The notes under the pieces: model-generated | The model's database searches: none | What the model was told of the DNA's origin: nothing | What the model saw: only the letters and a program-made list of their open reading frames with translations | Position numbers and translations under genes: made by a program | Assembly (NCBI RefSeq): GCF_001854125.1 | Contig: NZ_CP017715.1 | Location: 1,674,001-1,738,000 of the forward strand | Direction: 5' to 3' | DNA from: Marinobacter salinus | Lineage (GTDB): Bacteria; Pseudomonadota; Gammaproteobacteria; Pseudomonadales; Oleiphilaceae | Length of the DNA stretch: 64,000 nucleotides | Part shown: positions 8,016 to 16,200 of the stretch, in pieces | Position numbering within the stretch: position 1 is the stretch's first letter | Layout: each line of letters starts with the position of its first letter

Positions 8016-8237
8016 TTACGGCTTGATGTAGCCATACTTGCCCGGGTTCTTAAAAATCGTTGCCACAGTTGCCACAGTTGCCACAGTTGCCATTGCCTCT
8101 TCCTTCGAAAGCTCTACACGTTGCAATAGAGCAATTGCTTGATCTTGATCGTGAGACAAAATGGCTGCATCAAACTCATCCATGATACCGACATGAAAGA
8201 GACGTTCATTGATGGTCATTCCGGCCAGTTTGCTCAT
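8016..8237 (-). CDS. Cassette-encoded hypothetical protein, 73 aa, with internal 9-bp repeats
   Basis: A small soluble protein beginning MSKLAGMTINERLFHVGIMDEFD. The N-terminal part looks like a short helical family common as single-gene cassettes and small chromosomal genes; I cannot assign a function. Residues 50-60 read as repeated ATV, encoded by a near-perfect tandem 9-bp unit at 8059-8094, after which an ordinary C-terminus (FKNPGKYGYIKP) follows. Because the unit is a multiple of three, repeat gain or loss changes length without a frameshift. It is the third cassette, just 3' of attC b. Confidence 0.7.
   Translation of the reverse strand: MSKLAGMTINERLFHVGIMDEFDAAILSHDQDQAIALLQRVELSKEEAMATVATVATVATIFKNPGKYGYIKP
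8059..8094 (-). repeat. Tandem 9-bp microrepeat (unit GTTGCCACA on plus strand)
   Basis: Three exact units and one degenerate unit lie head to tail inside the 73-aa gene. The repeat encodes the alanine-threonine-valine run. Such a tract can slip during replication. Confidence 0.85.
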
Positions 8238-8252
8238 AGTGATCGAGAAGCC

Positions 8253-8330
8253 CTATAACGCCCGGCTCATGCGCCGGTTTGGAGCCGCGAAGCGGCGGAA
8301 AACCGGTCGCTGTGCAGCCGATTGTTAAAT
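8253..8330 (-). repeat. attC site b, belonging to the toxin-antitoxin cassette
   Basis: About 78 bp. The minus strand begins ATTTAACAATCGGC and ends GCGTTATAGG. Arms CCGGTTTTCCGCCGC and GGCTCCAAACCGG fold around a short TTCG-type loop. Both cores are intact. It lies upstream of yefM because that gene pair is turned against the array direction. Confidence 0.8.
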
Positions 8331-8337
8331 CCTCTGA

Positions 8338-8373
8338 CGTACGGTATCCTGACCATGATCAACATCCTGTACA
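8338..8373 (+). promoter_or_regulatory. yefM-yoeB operator/promoter region
   Basis: The sequence before yefM has the hexamer palindrome TGTACA (8368-8373) and a related palindrome CGTACG (8338-8343). TGTACA-centred palindromes are the known binding sites of YefM-type antitoxins, so autoregulation is likely. The cassette thus carries its own promoter, as expected for a pair oriented against the array promoter. Confidence 0.6.
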
Positions 8374-8384
8374 GGAGCAACCTT

Positions 8385-8636
8385 ATGGATGCCATCAGCT
8401 ACACAGCCGCTAGAACCAATCTAGCAAAAACCATGGAGCAGGTCTGTGAAGACCATTCCCCTGTGATCATTACCCGGAGCAAGTCCCAGTCAGTGGTTAT
8501 GATCTCCTTGGAGGACTACGAGGCGCTGCAAGAAACGGCATACCTTCTGCGCGCACCGAAAAACGCACGGCGTTTGCTGGAATCTGTTGCCGAACTAGAG
8601 CAAGGCGGTGGTCAAGAAAAGGAACTTCTTGAATGA
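8385..8636 (+). CDS. yefM: Antitoxin, YefM/Phd family
   Basis: An 83-aa antitoxin that neutralises the YoeB toxin and binds the operator of its own operon. The N-terminal half MDAISYTAARTNLAKTMEQV with ITRSKSQSVVMISLEDYEAL is the Phd/YefM DNA-binding fold; the C-terminal part, which binds toxin, is more variable. The start is ATG 8385 after AGGAG; the frame extends further upstream into the attC but has no ribosome site there. It overlaps yoeB by four bases. The pair is the second cassette and reads opposite to the others. Confidence 0.92.
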   Translation: MDAISYTAARTNLAKTMEQVCEDHSPVIITRSKSQSVVMISLEDYEALQETAYLLRAPKNARRLLESVAELEQGGGQEKELLE

Positions 8637-8887
8637 AACTCATCTTCTCTGAGAACGCCTGGGAAGACTATCTGTACTGGCAGAAAACCGACAAAAAGAT
8701 TCTTAACCGAATCAACAAGCTGATTAAAGAGACCAAGCGAGAACCGTTCGAAGGTGTTGGCAAACCAGAGCCCCTCAAGCACAGCCTCGCAGGGTACTGG
8801 TCTCGCCGAATCAACGAAGAACACCGAATAGTTTACAAAGTCACGGATGACGCTTTGCTTATCGCCCAACTCCGGTATCACTACTGA
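8633..8887 (+). CDS. yoeB: mRNA interferase toxin YoeB
   Basis: An 84-aa ribosome-dependent endoribonuclease of the RelE superfamily. Length and key residues align with the E. coli toxin: E46 (GKPEPL), R65 (NEEHRIVYKV), H83 and Y84 at the C-terminus (LRYHY). It cuts mRNA at the ribosomal A site when the antitoxin is degraded, and in integrons such pairs stabilise the array against cassette loss. It is translationally coupled to yefM. The stop lies at the edge of attC a. Confidence 0.95.
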   Translation: MKLIFSENAWEDYLYWQKTDKKILNRINKLIKETKREPFEGVGKPEPLKHSLAGYWSRRINEEHRIVYKVTDDALLIAQLRYHY

Positions 8888-8949
8888 TTTAACGATACAT
8901 GTTCACGTGCCGGAGCGAAGCGCAGGTCGCGTGCAACGTGTTGTTAAAC
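8887..8949 (-). repeat. attC site a, belonging to the first cassette
   Basis: The shortest site in the array, about 63 bp. The minus strand runs from GTTTAACAACACG to ATCGTTAAAT, with arms CACGCGACCTGCG and CGCTCCGGCACGTG around a short loop. Both cores are intact. The stop codon of yoeB touches its 3' core. Confidence 0.76.
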
Positions 8950-9233
8950 GGAACGTCCAGAAAGACTGTCATATTGCTCTTAGTCACAGGCCACTCCATA
9001 CCCGGAAGACAACCCTGGAAAGGTATCAGGCCAATGGTCAGCGCGGGCAACCAAGACGAGAAGGCACGGAACAAAGGCGACCACGATCGCGGATTGATCG
9101 GCTTTCCCTCAAGAGCCGGAGCAGACGGATCAAGCCGCGACTTATCCGTCTGCTCCGGCTCTTGAGGGTAGCAGGGAGAGCGCTCAACGGCGATCCGCAT
9201 TATTTGTTTTCTTGCACACGATCCCAGATGCAA
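8889..9233 (-). CDS. Doubtful open reading frame of the first cassette
   Basis: This frame (114 aa from TTG 9233, or 103 aa from an internal ATG at 9200) is the longest in the first cassette and reads in array direction, starting eight bases after a LexA box. Reasons for doubt: no convincing ribosome site, no recognisable domain, a large perfect inverted repeat inside it, and its 3' end runs right through the attC site to a stop in the core. The cassette may be non-coding or regulatory instead. Confidence 0.25.
   Translation of the reverse strand: MHLGSCARKQIMRIAVERSPCYPQEPEQTDKSRLDPSAPALEGKPINPRSWSPLFRAFSSWLPALTIGLIPFQGCLPGMEWPVTKSNMTVFLDVPFNNTLHATCASLRHVNMYR
9106..9168. repeat. Perfect 25-bp inverted repeat with 13-nt loop
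   Basis: Arms 9106-9130 and 9144-9168 are exact complements (CCCTCAAGAGCCGGAGCAGA at the outer part of the left arm). The hairpin lies inside the first cassette and is separate from its attC. There is no adjoining T tract, so it is not a standard terminator. Confidence 0.9.
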
Positions 9234-9240
9234 AATGATA

Positions 9241-9256
9241 CTGTTTACTTATACAG
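9241..9256. promoter_or_regulatory. LexA box inside the first cassette
   Basis: CTGTTTACTTATACAG fits the gammaproteobacterial SOS box CTG-N10-CAG with an AT-rich middle and extended CTGT/ACAG ends. It sits upstream of the minus-strand content of the first cassette and about 395 bp from the intI SOS box. Confidence 0.7.
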
Positions 9257-9314
9257 TGGTATACCGCTAACCTACGGTGAAACGGCAAGAAAACCTTTGC
9301 ACCCTCACCCACCG

Positions 9315-9611
9315 CTTTAACAGCTAATTATACGAACGCGTTCGTATATCACCCGTTCGCAAAACTCCGGTCAAACTTCCCCGAACTGGGGCCCAATTCT
9401 TCAGTAAAAAGAGCATCTTGAGCACCAATTACCACGGCTACCGCCGGAGTTATACGCCCGTTCCTGAGCCACTCCTGCTCCTAGCCATGGGCGTATAACT
9501 CCGCCCTTCGTGTTCCAACTTTCAACCCTATCAGATAGTTATCTTCATTTCTCATGTGATGTTTTGGAGTTTTGCGAACGCGTTCGTATAACTCCGCCAA
9601 ACATCAGCTCC
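9315..9611. promoter_or_regulatory. attI region with palindromes and IntI-site-like repeats
   Basis: No gene lies here. The left edge has a core-like GTTAAAG on the minus strand (9315-9321), where I place the junction between attI and the first cassette. Next comes a perfect 20-bp palindrome TATACGAACGCGTTCGTATA (9329-9348). CGTATAACTCCGCC occurs at 9492-9505 and 9585-9598, and inverted with one mismatch at 9443-9456, giving a 15-bp inverted repeat 9445-9459/9489-9503. The palindrome centre CGAACGCGTTCG returns at 9575-9586. The repeats contain GTTATAC, like the attC cores of this array, so they may be IntI binding sites. Confidence 0.6.
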
Positions 9612-9651
9612 TTGACTTTGGCTAACACCAAGATACTGTATATAAAAACAG
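9612..9651 (+). promoter_or_regulatory. intI promoter with LexA box
   Basis: A -35 TTGACT (9612-9617) is followed after about 16 bp by a -10-like TACTGT that overlaps the SOS box CTGTATATAAAAACAG (9636-9651). LexA bound here would cover the -10, so the integrase should be induced by DNA damage, as known for other integrons. Confidence 0.8.
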
Positions 9652-9670
9652 TATTTAAGGATGACTGGAT

Positions 9671-10657
9671 ATGGATATCCCCACCCCGATACCTGCGCAA
9701 CCAACCCGGTTTTTGGACAAGGTTCGGAGTTTTTTACGTCTGCGAGGTATGGCGTATAAAACGGAGAAAACCTACCTCTTTTGGATCAAACGCTTTATCC
9801 GCTTCCACGGCCTCCAACACCCTGAAGCTATGGGCTCTGCAGAAGTCGAAGCATTTCTGTCTCATCTGGTTTTGCAGGAAAACGCCAGCGCCTCTACCCA
9901 GAGAGTCGCTTTGAACGCATTGGTATTTTTATATCGGGAATTCCTGAGCCAACCTCTGGACGATCTGAAGTTCGAGCACTCCAGAAAGCCAGTAAAGCTT
10001 CCAACGGTATTCAGCGCGGAAGAAGCCAGGTCCGTTATTCGCAATCTGAGCGGAGACTACAAGCTTGTTGCCATGCTTCTCTATGGCTCTGGACTGCGTA
10101 TCAATGAAGCCCTGCGCTTAAGAGTCAAAGATGTTGATTTTGATATGCAGCAATTGATTGTTCGAAGCGGCAAAGGTGCTAAAGACCGAATTACGCTACT
10201 GCCGGACCGCCTCGTGGAGCCGTTAAAGCATCAGATTGATTCCGCGCTGCATCAGCATAAGGCAGATCTGTTGAAAGGATTTGGCTTTGTTTATCTTCCA
10301 GCGGGCCTTGCACGCAAATATCCAAATGCCAGTCAGGAGACCGGGTGGCAGTATATCTTTCCCGCGCAGGAGCTTTCGATGGATCCTCGTTCAGGCATTC
10401 GAAGGCGGCATCACTTGCTGGATCGAACTGTTCAAAAGCACTTTCGTCGGGCTATTCAGGCGGCTGGCATCCGCAAGCTTGCAGGGAGTCATACCTTTCG
10501 TCATAGCTTTGCCACACGCTTACTTGAGGCCGGCTATGATCTCCGCACCATTCAGAAGTTGCTCGGCCATTCCGACGTACGCACCACCGAAATCTACACT
10601 CACGTTGTCCGCAAGGGGGGCTTTGGCGTACGCAGTCCTGTCGATGAGGGGTTCTAG
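9671..10657 (+). CDS. intI: Integron integrase IntI (tyrosine recombinase)
   Basis: A 328-aa recombinase that joins attI and attC sites to capture or shuffle cassettes. The catalytic residues are visible: R143 ([12 protein letters not shown]), H274 and R277 ([10 protein letters not shown]), H300 ([15 protein letters not shown]) and the nucleophile Y309. Residues about 208-232 ([20 protein letters not shown]) form the extra helix that separates IntI from XerC/XerD and is needed to bind folded attC. The gene is divergent from the cassettes, the standard layout. It is complete and looks functional. It is controlled by the LexA box just upstream. Confidence 0.97.
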   Translation: MDIPTPIPAQPTRFLDKVRSFLRLRGMAYKTEKTYLFWIKRFIRFHGLQHPEAMGSAEVEAFLSHLVLQENASASTQRVALNALVFLYREFLSQPLDDLKFEHSRKPVKLPTVFSAEEARSVIRNLSGDYKLVAMLLYGSGLRINEALRLRVKDVDFDMQQLIVRSGKGAKDRITLLPDRLVEPLKHQIDSALHQHKADLLKGFGFVYLPAGLARKYPNASQETGWQYIFPAQELSMDPRSGIRRRHHLLDRTVQKHFRRAIQAAGIRKLAGSHTFRHSFATRLLEAGYDLRTIQKLLGHSDVRTTEIYTHVVRKGGFGVRSPVDEGF

Positions 10658-10704
10658 ACCTCCGGAGGGAAAGCGGCGGAAACCGGGTTCCGCCGCGATC
10701 AGGG

Positions 10705-11052
10705 TTATTGCATATCGTTGAAGGCAGCGTCTGTTCTTGCTGCCAGGATGAAGTCATTTTTGTGCAGGCCGCCAATTTCGTGGCTCCACCAGCTTACCGC
10801 GACTCTTCCGTACTCCAGAACAACCACGGGATGATGGTCTTCGGCTTCAGCCAGGTCGCCAATCTTGTTGGTGAATTCCAGAGCCTTAACAAAGTTTTTG
10901 AGTTTGTAGACCTTATGAAGCCGCTCTTCTCCGTCAATGTTCAGAATTTCCCAGTCCGGAACGTCTTTGTGCAGCCGCTGCTTTTCTTCCTCGGTCGCTT
11001 TGGGGGCGTTTGGGCTGCAGGCTTCACAGCTGTGCGCTTTCAGGTCACTCAT
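10705..11052 (-). CDS. phhB: Pterin-4a-carbinolamine dehydratase
   Basis: A 115-aa enzyme that dehydrates 4a-hydroxytetrahydrobiopterin, recycling the cofactor of phenylalanine hydroxylase. The family motif EAEDHHPVVVLEYGRVAVSWWSHE is present near residues 71-94, followed by GGLHKNDFILAARTD. The start is ATG 11052, preceded by GGAGG; the frame runs on upstream to 11250, but that extension crosses the imuA LexA box. A CEACSPNAP cysteine pair near the N-terminus is also seen in pseudomonad homologues. No phhA lies next to it here. Confidence 0.94.
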   Translation of the reverse strand: MSDLKAHSCEACSPNAPKATEEEKQRLHKDVPDWEILNIDGEERLHKVYKLKNFVKALEFTNKIGDLAEAEDHHPVVVLEYGRVAVSWWSHEIGGLHKNDFILAARTDAAFNDMQ

Positions 11053-11145
11053 TTCAACCTCCATGGTTGATGGCTGTACTACAAGCGTGGGTTGTGCCCT
11101 TTGCTTTATCAACCCTTCCCTTGAAATCCGGCCACTTTCAGAATA

Positions 11146-11161
11146 CTGTATATTTAAACAG
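11146..11161. promoter_or_regulatory. LexA box upstream of imuA
   Basis: CTGTATATTTAAACAG is a near-ideal SOS box (CTG-N10-CAG) 18 bp before the imuA start codon, in the space shared with the divergent phhB. imuA-imuB-dnaE2 operons are known LexA targets. Confidence 0.88.
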
Positions 11162-11179
11162 TATTTTGAGAGTCTTCCC

Positions 11180-11869
11180 ATGAGCGAGCTTCTGAACACG
11201 CTGATGCAGGATGCCCGTGTCTGGCAGGGACACCGGCATATGCAAACCACCCAGCCGGCGGAACCAACCGGCTACCAGGTACTGGATAACCAGCTCGGCG
11301 GCCTGGGCTGGCCCAAGGGCGCCCTGAGCGAATGCCTGCTGGACACACCCGGCATTGGCGAACTGCATCTGCTGCTGCCATTAATGCAACGGCTGTCCCA
11401 TAACGGCAAAACCGTGTTCTGGCTAAATCCACCGCACACTCCCTACGCCCCTGCCCTGGCACGGGAAGGCGTGAATCTTGATCAGGTAGTGATGATCCAC
11501 ACCGAAGACGAAGGCGATTTCCTGTGGACGCTGGAGAACTGCCTTCGTTCACCGGTAACAGGACTGGTGATGGCCTGGCCGGGCAAGCTGGCCTCCCGGG
11601 AAGTCCGGCGCCTGCAGCTGGCTGCAGAGGCCGGCAGTAATGTGTGTGTGCTGTTCCGTGAGCGCCGCTACGCCGGGCAGAACTCTCCGGCCGCGCTTCG
11701 CCTTGAACTGGAACCCGGAGACCAACAGGACCTGAAGGTGAATGTGGTGAAGCGCCGCGGCAGCTGGCCCGGTCAGCGTTGCTCGCTGGCCATGGCCCAC
11801 AGGGCGGACCTGTCTTTCCGTGAGGCCCCTCGCGTGGTTCAAGGCCCCTGGCCCGATTCAGCCCGGTAG
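11180..11869 (+). CDS. imuA: Translesion synthesis cofactor ImuA
   Basis: A 229-aa RecA/SulA-like protein of the SOS mutasome. The region GYQVLDNQLGGLGWPKGALSECLLDTPGIGELHLLLPLM resembles the RecA N-terminal fold, with a degenerate nucleotide loop (LDTPGIGEL in place of a Walker A lysine motif). It works with ImuB and the DnaE2 polymerase in mutagenic lesion bypass. ATG 11180 is chosen because it lies after the LexA box and MSELLNTLMQ is a normal ImuA start. It is the first gene of the operon. Confidence 0.9.
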   Translation: MSELLNTLMQDARVWQGHRHMQTTQPAEPTGYQVLDNQLGGLGWPKGALSECLLDTPGIGELHLLLPLMQRLSHNGKTVFWLNPPHTPYAPALAREGVNLDQVVMIHTEDEGDFLWTLENCLRSPVTGLVMAWPGKLASREVRRLQLAAEAGSNVCVLFRERRYAGQNSPAALRLELEPGDQQDLKVNVVKRRGSWPGQRCSLAMAHRADLSFREAPRVVQGPWPDSAR

Positions 11870-11876
11870 TTTCATC

Positions 11877-13295
11877 ATGCTCTGGTTGTACCTGCACTTT
11901 CCTCACTTGTTACTGGACCATATCCGGCGCTCGCGCGAGGGTACAGATGCACTCGTCATCGTCGAAGGTTCCGGTCAGAAGGTGATACAAGCCTGTCCGG
12001 AAGCCCGGGACCAGGGCGTACATGCTGGCATGCGCCTGAAAACCGCCATCAGTCTGGTGCCGGAACTGGGCATGGTGCGGGCAGACCACCAGCAGGAAGC
12101 CCGGATCCTGGAGGATCAGGCCCGCTGGCTGTACCGCTACGCCGCCCACATTGTTCTGGTGCCACCCGATGGTCTTCTGGCGGAAATCGGGAGTTTGCAG
12201 CGGTTGTACGGCGGCCTGCCGGCGGTCTGGCAAACCGTGGAGCAGGCTCTGGACGAGCGCCAGCTTACAGCCTGGCCAGGCATAGGCCATACGCCACTGG
12301 CAGCTCGCCTTGTCGCCAGGGCCGGCAAGGGAGAATGCACATCTGACCAAGGGCATATTTTCCGTACCCTGGGCAGACTGCCCCTGTTAGCTGCAGAGTT
12401 TGGTGTCCGTACCTGTACCCGTTTGCAGCGATTGGGCCTGAATACCCTGGGGGAGGTCTTTGATTTGCCAGCAGCCGAACTCGCCCGGCGGCTGTCTCCG
12501 GAAACCCTGGCCCATGTGCAGAAAATCCAGGGCGCCCGGTCAGACCCACAGTCCCCCTGGCAACCGCCACACCACTTCCGGCAGCAGGCAGACTTCGTGC
12601 AGGAAATTGAGCAGTCACAGGGGTTGCTGTTTCCGCTGCAGCGTATTCTGTCAGAGCTGGAGGAAGATCTGTGCTGGCGCCAGCAGGATACCGACAGCCT
12701 GCTACTGGTACTCCATCACCGGCATGAAGCGCCTACGCGCCTGCGCATCCGAACCTCCGGGCCGGAGCACCGGTCAGAGGCGTTTCTGAACCTGATCCGC
12801 CTGCGCTTTGAGCAACAGCCATTAAGGGCTCCGGTAATTGCTTTGCTGTTATCTGTGAAGCGGTTTCTGGGGCGGGAAGCCACAGCCGGGCAGGATCTTC
12901 TGGGTGAAACTCAGGATCTGAACGAGGCCTGGCACACCCTGATGAGTCGCCTGCAGGCCAGGCTTGGCGAAAATGCCCTGAAGCAACTGACACCCCAGGC
13001 GGATCATCGCCCGGAACGGGCCTGGAGTGCTTCTGAAATCCAGCGGCACAGCCAGCCAGCGACCACGGCGAACAACTCGCTTCCCCGCCGCCCCCTATGG
13101 CTTTTACAAGGGCCACAACCCCTGACGGAAGCCCCGACAGTCTGGTTTTCCGGGCCGGAACGGATCACCGGTGGCTGGTGGGACGGCCAGCGGGTGCACC
13201 GGGACTATTACATTGCCCAGCTGCACAATGGTCAGCTGGCCTGGGTGTTCCGGGATGTGCGGGATGGCTGGTTTGTGCATGGGTGGTTTGGCTGA
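11877..13295 (+). CDS. imuB: Y-family polymerase-like protein ImuB
   Basis: A 472-aa DinB-related protein that acts as scaffold of the mutasome, linking DnaE2 and ImuA to the sliding clamp. The start MLWLYLHFPHLLLD lacks the catalytic Asp of active Y-family enzymes, and the usual SIDE motif is replaced by PPDGLLAEIG, in agreement with a non-catalytic ImuB. The thumb/little-finger part is recognisable (LQRLGLNTLGEVFDLPAAELARRL). Start ATG 11877 lies seven bases after the imuA stop. Its stop overlaps the dnaE2 start (ATGA). Confidence 0.93.
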   Translation: MLWLYLHFPHLLLDHIRRSREGTDALVIVEGSGQKVIQACPEARDQGVHAGMRLKTAISLVPELGMVRADHQQEARILEDQARWLYRYAAHIVLVPPDGLLAEIGSLQRLYGGLPAVWQTVEQALDERQLTAWPGIGHTPLAARLVARAGKGECTSDQGHIFRTLGRLPLLAAEFGVRTCTRLQRLGLNTLGEVFDLPAAELARRLSPETLAHVQKIQGARSDPQSPWQPPHHFRQQADFVQEIEQSQGLLFPLQRILSELEEDLCWRQQDTDSLLLVLHHRHEAPTRLRIRTSGPEHRSEAFLNLIRLRFEQQPLRAPVIALLLSVKRFLGREATAGQDLLGETQDLNEAWHTLMSRLQARLGENALKQLTPQADHRPERAWSASEIQRHSQPATTANNSLPRRPLWLLQGPQPLTEAPTVWFSGPERITGGWWDGQRVHRDYYIAQLHNGQLAWVFRDVRDGWFVHGWFG

Positions 13296-16200
13296 TGGGC
13301 GGGAATTCCTACGCGGAGCTGTTCTGCTTCAGCAATTTCACCTTCCTGACCGGGGCATCCCACCCCCAGGAACTGGCAGAGCGGGCGTCGGAGCTGGGGT
13401 ATACCGCCCTGGCCATCACCGACGCCTGCTCTGTGGCCGGCATTCCCCGGGCCTGGGCGGCATTGAAAGAGAGCCCGGTAAAACTGATCACCGGCAGCTG
13501 GTTTGAGTTACAGGATGCCCCGCCTGGCGCCAGCACACCCCGGTTTATTCTCCTGGCCCGTACCCGAAAAGGCTATGGTCAGCTCTGCCAGATGATTACC
13601 ACCGGGCGCCGCCGGGCAGAAAAAGGCCAGTACCAGCTGTTCTACCGGGATGCAGAAACCCACGCCCTGGAGGACTGTCTGTGCCTATGGCTGCCGCCCT
13701 CACCGGTTCAGGCCGATGCCGATCAGGCTTTGGCCTGCGGCGAATGGCTGCTTCGGCTATTTGAACATCGCCTCTGGATAGCCGCCGCCCGCACGTTGGA
13801 ATCCGGCGAGGAACAACAACTAGCCCGTGCCCGCTGGCTGTCTGAGCAGTTACATTGCCCGATCACCGCCACCGGCGAGGTGCACATGCATGGCCGGAAG
13901 CGCCAGCCTCTTCAGGATGTGCTCACTGCCCTGCGCAACCATACCAATCTGGAAAACGCTGGCCACTGCCTGTTCCAGAACGGTGAGCGCTACCTCAGGC
14001 CTCTGCCGGTGCTGCAACGCCTGTTTCCCGACGCCTGGCTGAAGGAATCCCTGCGGATTGCTGAACAGTGCACCTTCGAGCCCGGCAGCCTGCGTTATGA
14101 ATACCCACCGGACCTGGTACCGGAGAATGAAACACCGGCGGCTTACCTGAAGCGACTGACCCATGAAGGCGAACGGCGACGCTTTCCGGGCGGCACACCG
14201 CTGACCGTTCAGGCGCTGATTCGCAAGGAACTGGGGCTGATCTCGGAGATGAAGTACGAGCACTACTTCCTCACCATTCATGACATCGTTGCCTTTGCCC
14301 GCAGCCGGGGCATTCTCTGCCAGGGCCGGGGCTCTGCCGCCAACTCTGCCGTGTGTTACTGCCTGGGCATCACGGAGGTAAACCCGGCGCGGGTGGAGCT
14401 TCTGTTTGAACGGTTCATCTCCAAAGACCGCAATGAACCGCCCGATATCGACGTGGATTTTGAGCACGAGCGCCGGGAAGAGGTTATCCAGTACATTTAC
14501 CGGCGTTACAGCCGGGAGCGGGCGGCGCTGGCCGCGACGGTGATTCGCTACCGCCCCCGCAGCGCCATCCGGGATGTGGGCAAGGCGCTGGGATTCGATC
14601 CGGCGCTGGTGGAGCAGTTACTGGAAGGTATCGACTGGCGGGACAAAGCCACTGGCTGGCGCCAGCAGGTTCTGGACAAGCGCCTGACCCGAAACCCGAA
14701 AGTCGCCGATCAATTCTTTACCCTGGTGAATACCCTACTCGGCTTTCCCCGCCACCTGTCCCAGCATGTAGGCGGTTTTGTCATCAGTTCCGGGCCGCTG
14801 GCTGAACTGGTGCCGGTGGAAAACGCCGCCATGGCAGACCGTACGGTTATCCAGTGGGACAAAGACGACCTGGAAAGCCTGGGGCTGATGAAGGTCGATG
14901 TTCTTGCCCTGGGCATGCTGTCTGCCATCCGCAAAGCACTGGATCTGATCAGCGAAGAAAAAGGCCGGCCCTTCCGGATGCAGGACGTTCCCCAGGAAGA
15001 CCGAGCGACTTACGCCATGCTGCAGAAGGGTGACAGCATCGGGGTGTTTCAGGTGGAATCCCGGGCCCAGATCAACATGCTGCCAAGGCTGAAACCGGAG
15101 ACCTATTACGATCTGGTGATCGAAGTCGCCATCGTGCGACCCGGCCCCATACAGGGCGACATGGTTCACCCCTACTTGCGGCGCAAGCACGGTCTGGAGC
15201 CGGTGGATTACCCCAACGACGCCATCCGAAAAGTGCTTGAGCGCACCCTGGGTGTTCCCATCTTTCAGGAGCAGGTCATCAAACTGGCCATGGTCGCAGC
15301 CGGTTTCTCCGCCGGTGAGGCCGACCAGCTTCGCCGCGCCATGGCCGCCTGGAAGTCCCACGGCGACCTGACCCCGTTCCGGGAAAAGCTGGTTACCGGT
15401 ATGCTTGAACGGGGGCACGGTGCGGACTTTGCCGAACGGCTTTACCAGCAAATTTGCGGATTTGGCGGCTACGGCTTTCCGGAATCCCATGCTGCCAGCT
15501 TTGCGCTACTGGTGTATGTCTCCGCCTGGATCAAGTGCCACTACCCGGCCGCCTTTTACTGTGCTCTGCTCAACAGCCAGCCCATGGGCTTCTACTCCCC
15601 GTCCCAACTGGTTCAGGACGCCCGCCGCCACGGCGTGGCCGTGCTGCCAGCAGACATAAATCACAGCCAGTGGGACCATACTCTTGAAGGCCCTGACCAG
15701 AAGCTTCGGCTCGGCCTCAGGCTTATTCAGGGATTATCGTCCGGCGGCGCAGAACGCCTATGCCAGCTGCGGCCAGAGCAGGGTTACCGTTCCGCCAGCG
15801 AACTGCGCAGGCTGGCCGGCCTGAACCAGAAGGACATGGAACTGCTCGCCGGCGCCAATGCCATGCCCGCGTTCGCCGCCAACCGCCATCAGGCCTACTG
15901 GCAACTGTTGGGACATGAACAGCCCACCAAGCTGTTCGCAGAAGAAGAGAACGAAGACTACGCCCCGGATACCTGTGACCAGCTGCCAGAGCCCACCGAA
16001 GGCCAGAACGTCCTGGCCGACTACGCCAGCCAGGGCCTGACCCTGCAACGCCACCCGCTGGCACTCCTGCGGGAACAGGGCCATCTGCAGTTCTGCCTCA
16101 GCGCCGAGCAGCTCAAAGCCACCAAAGCCGGCATTCCGGTTCAGGTGGCAGGCCTCGTTACCGGCCGCCAACGCCCCGGTTCCGCCTCTGGTGTCACCTT

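Noticed and set aside
9106..9168. Additional attC site
   Set aside because: The hairpin is perfect and lacks AAC/GTT cores at its ends, unlike the six attC sites, which have imperfect arms and extrahelical bases.
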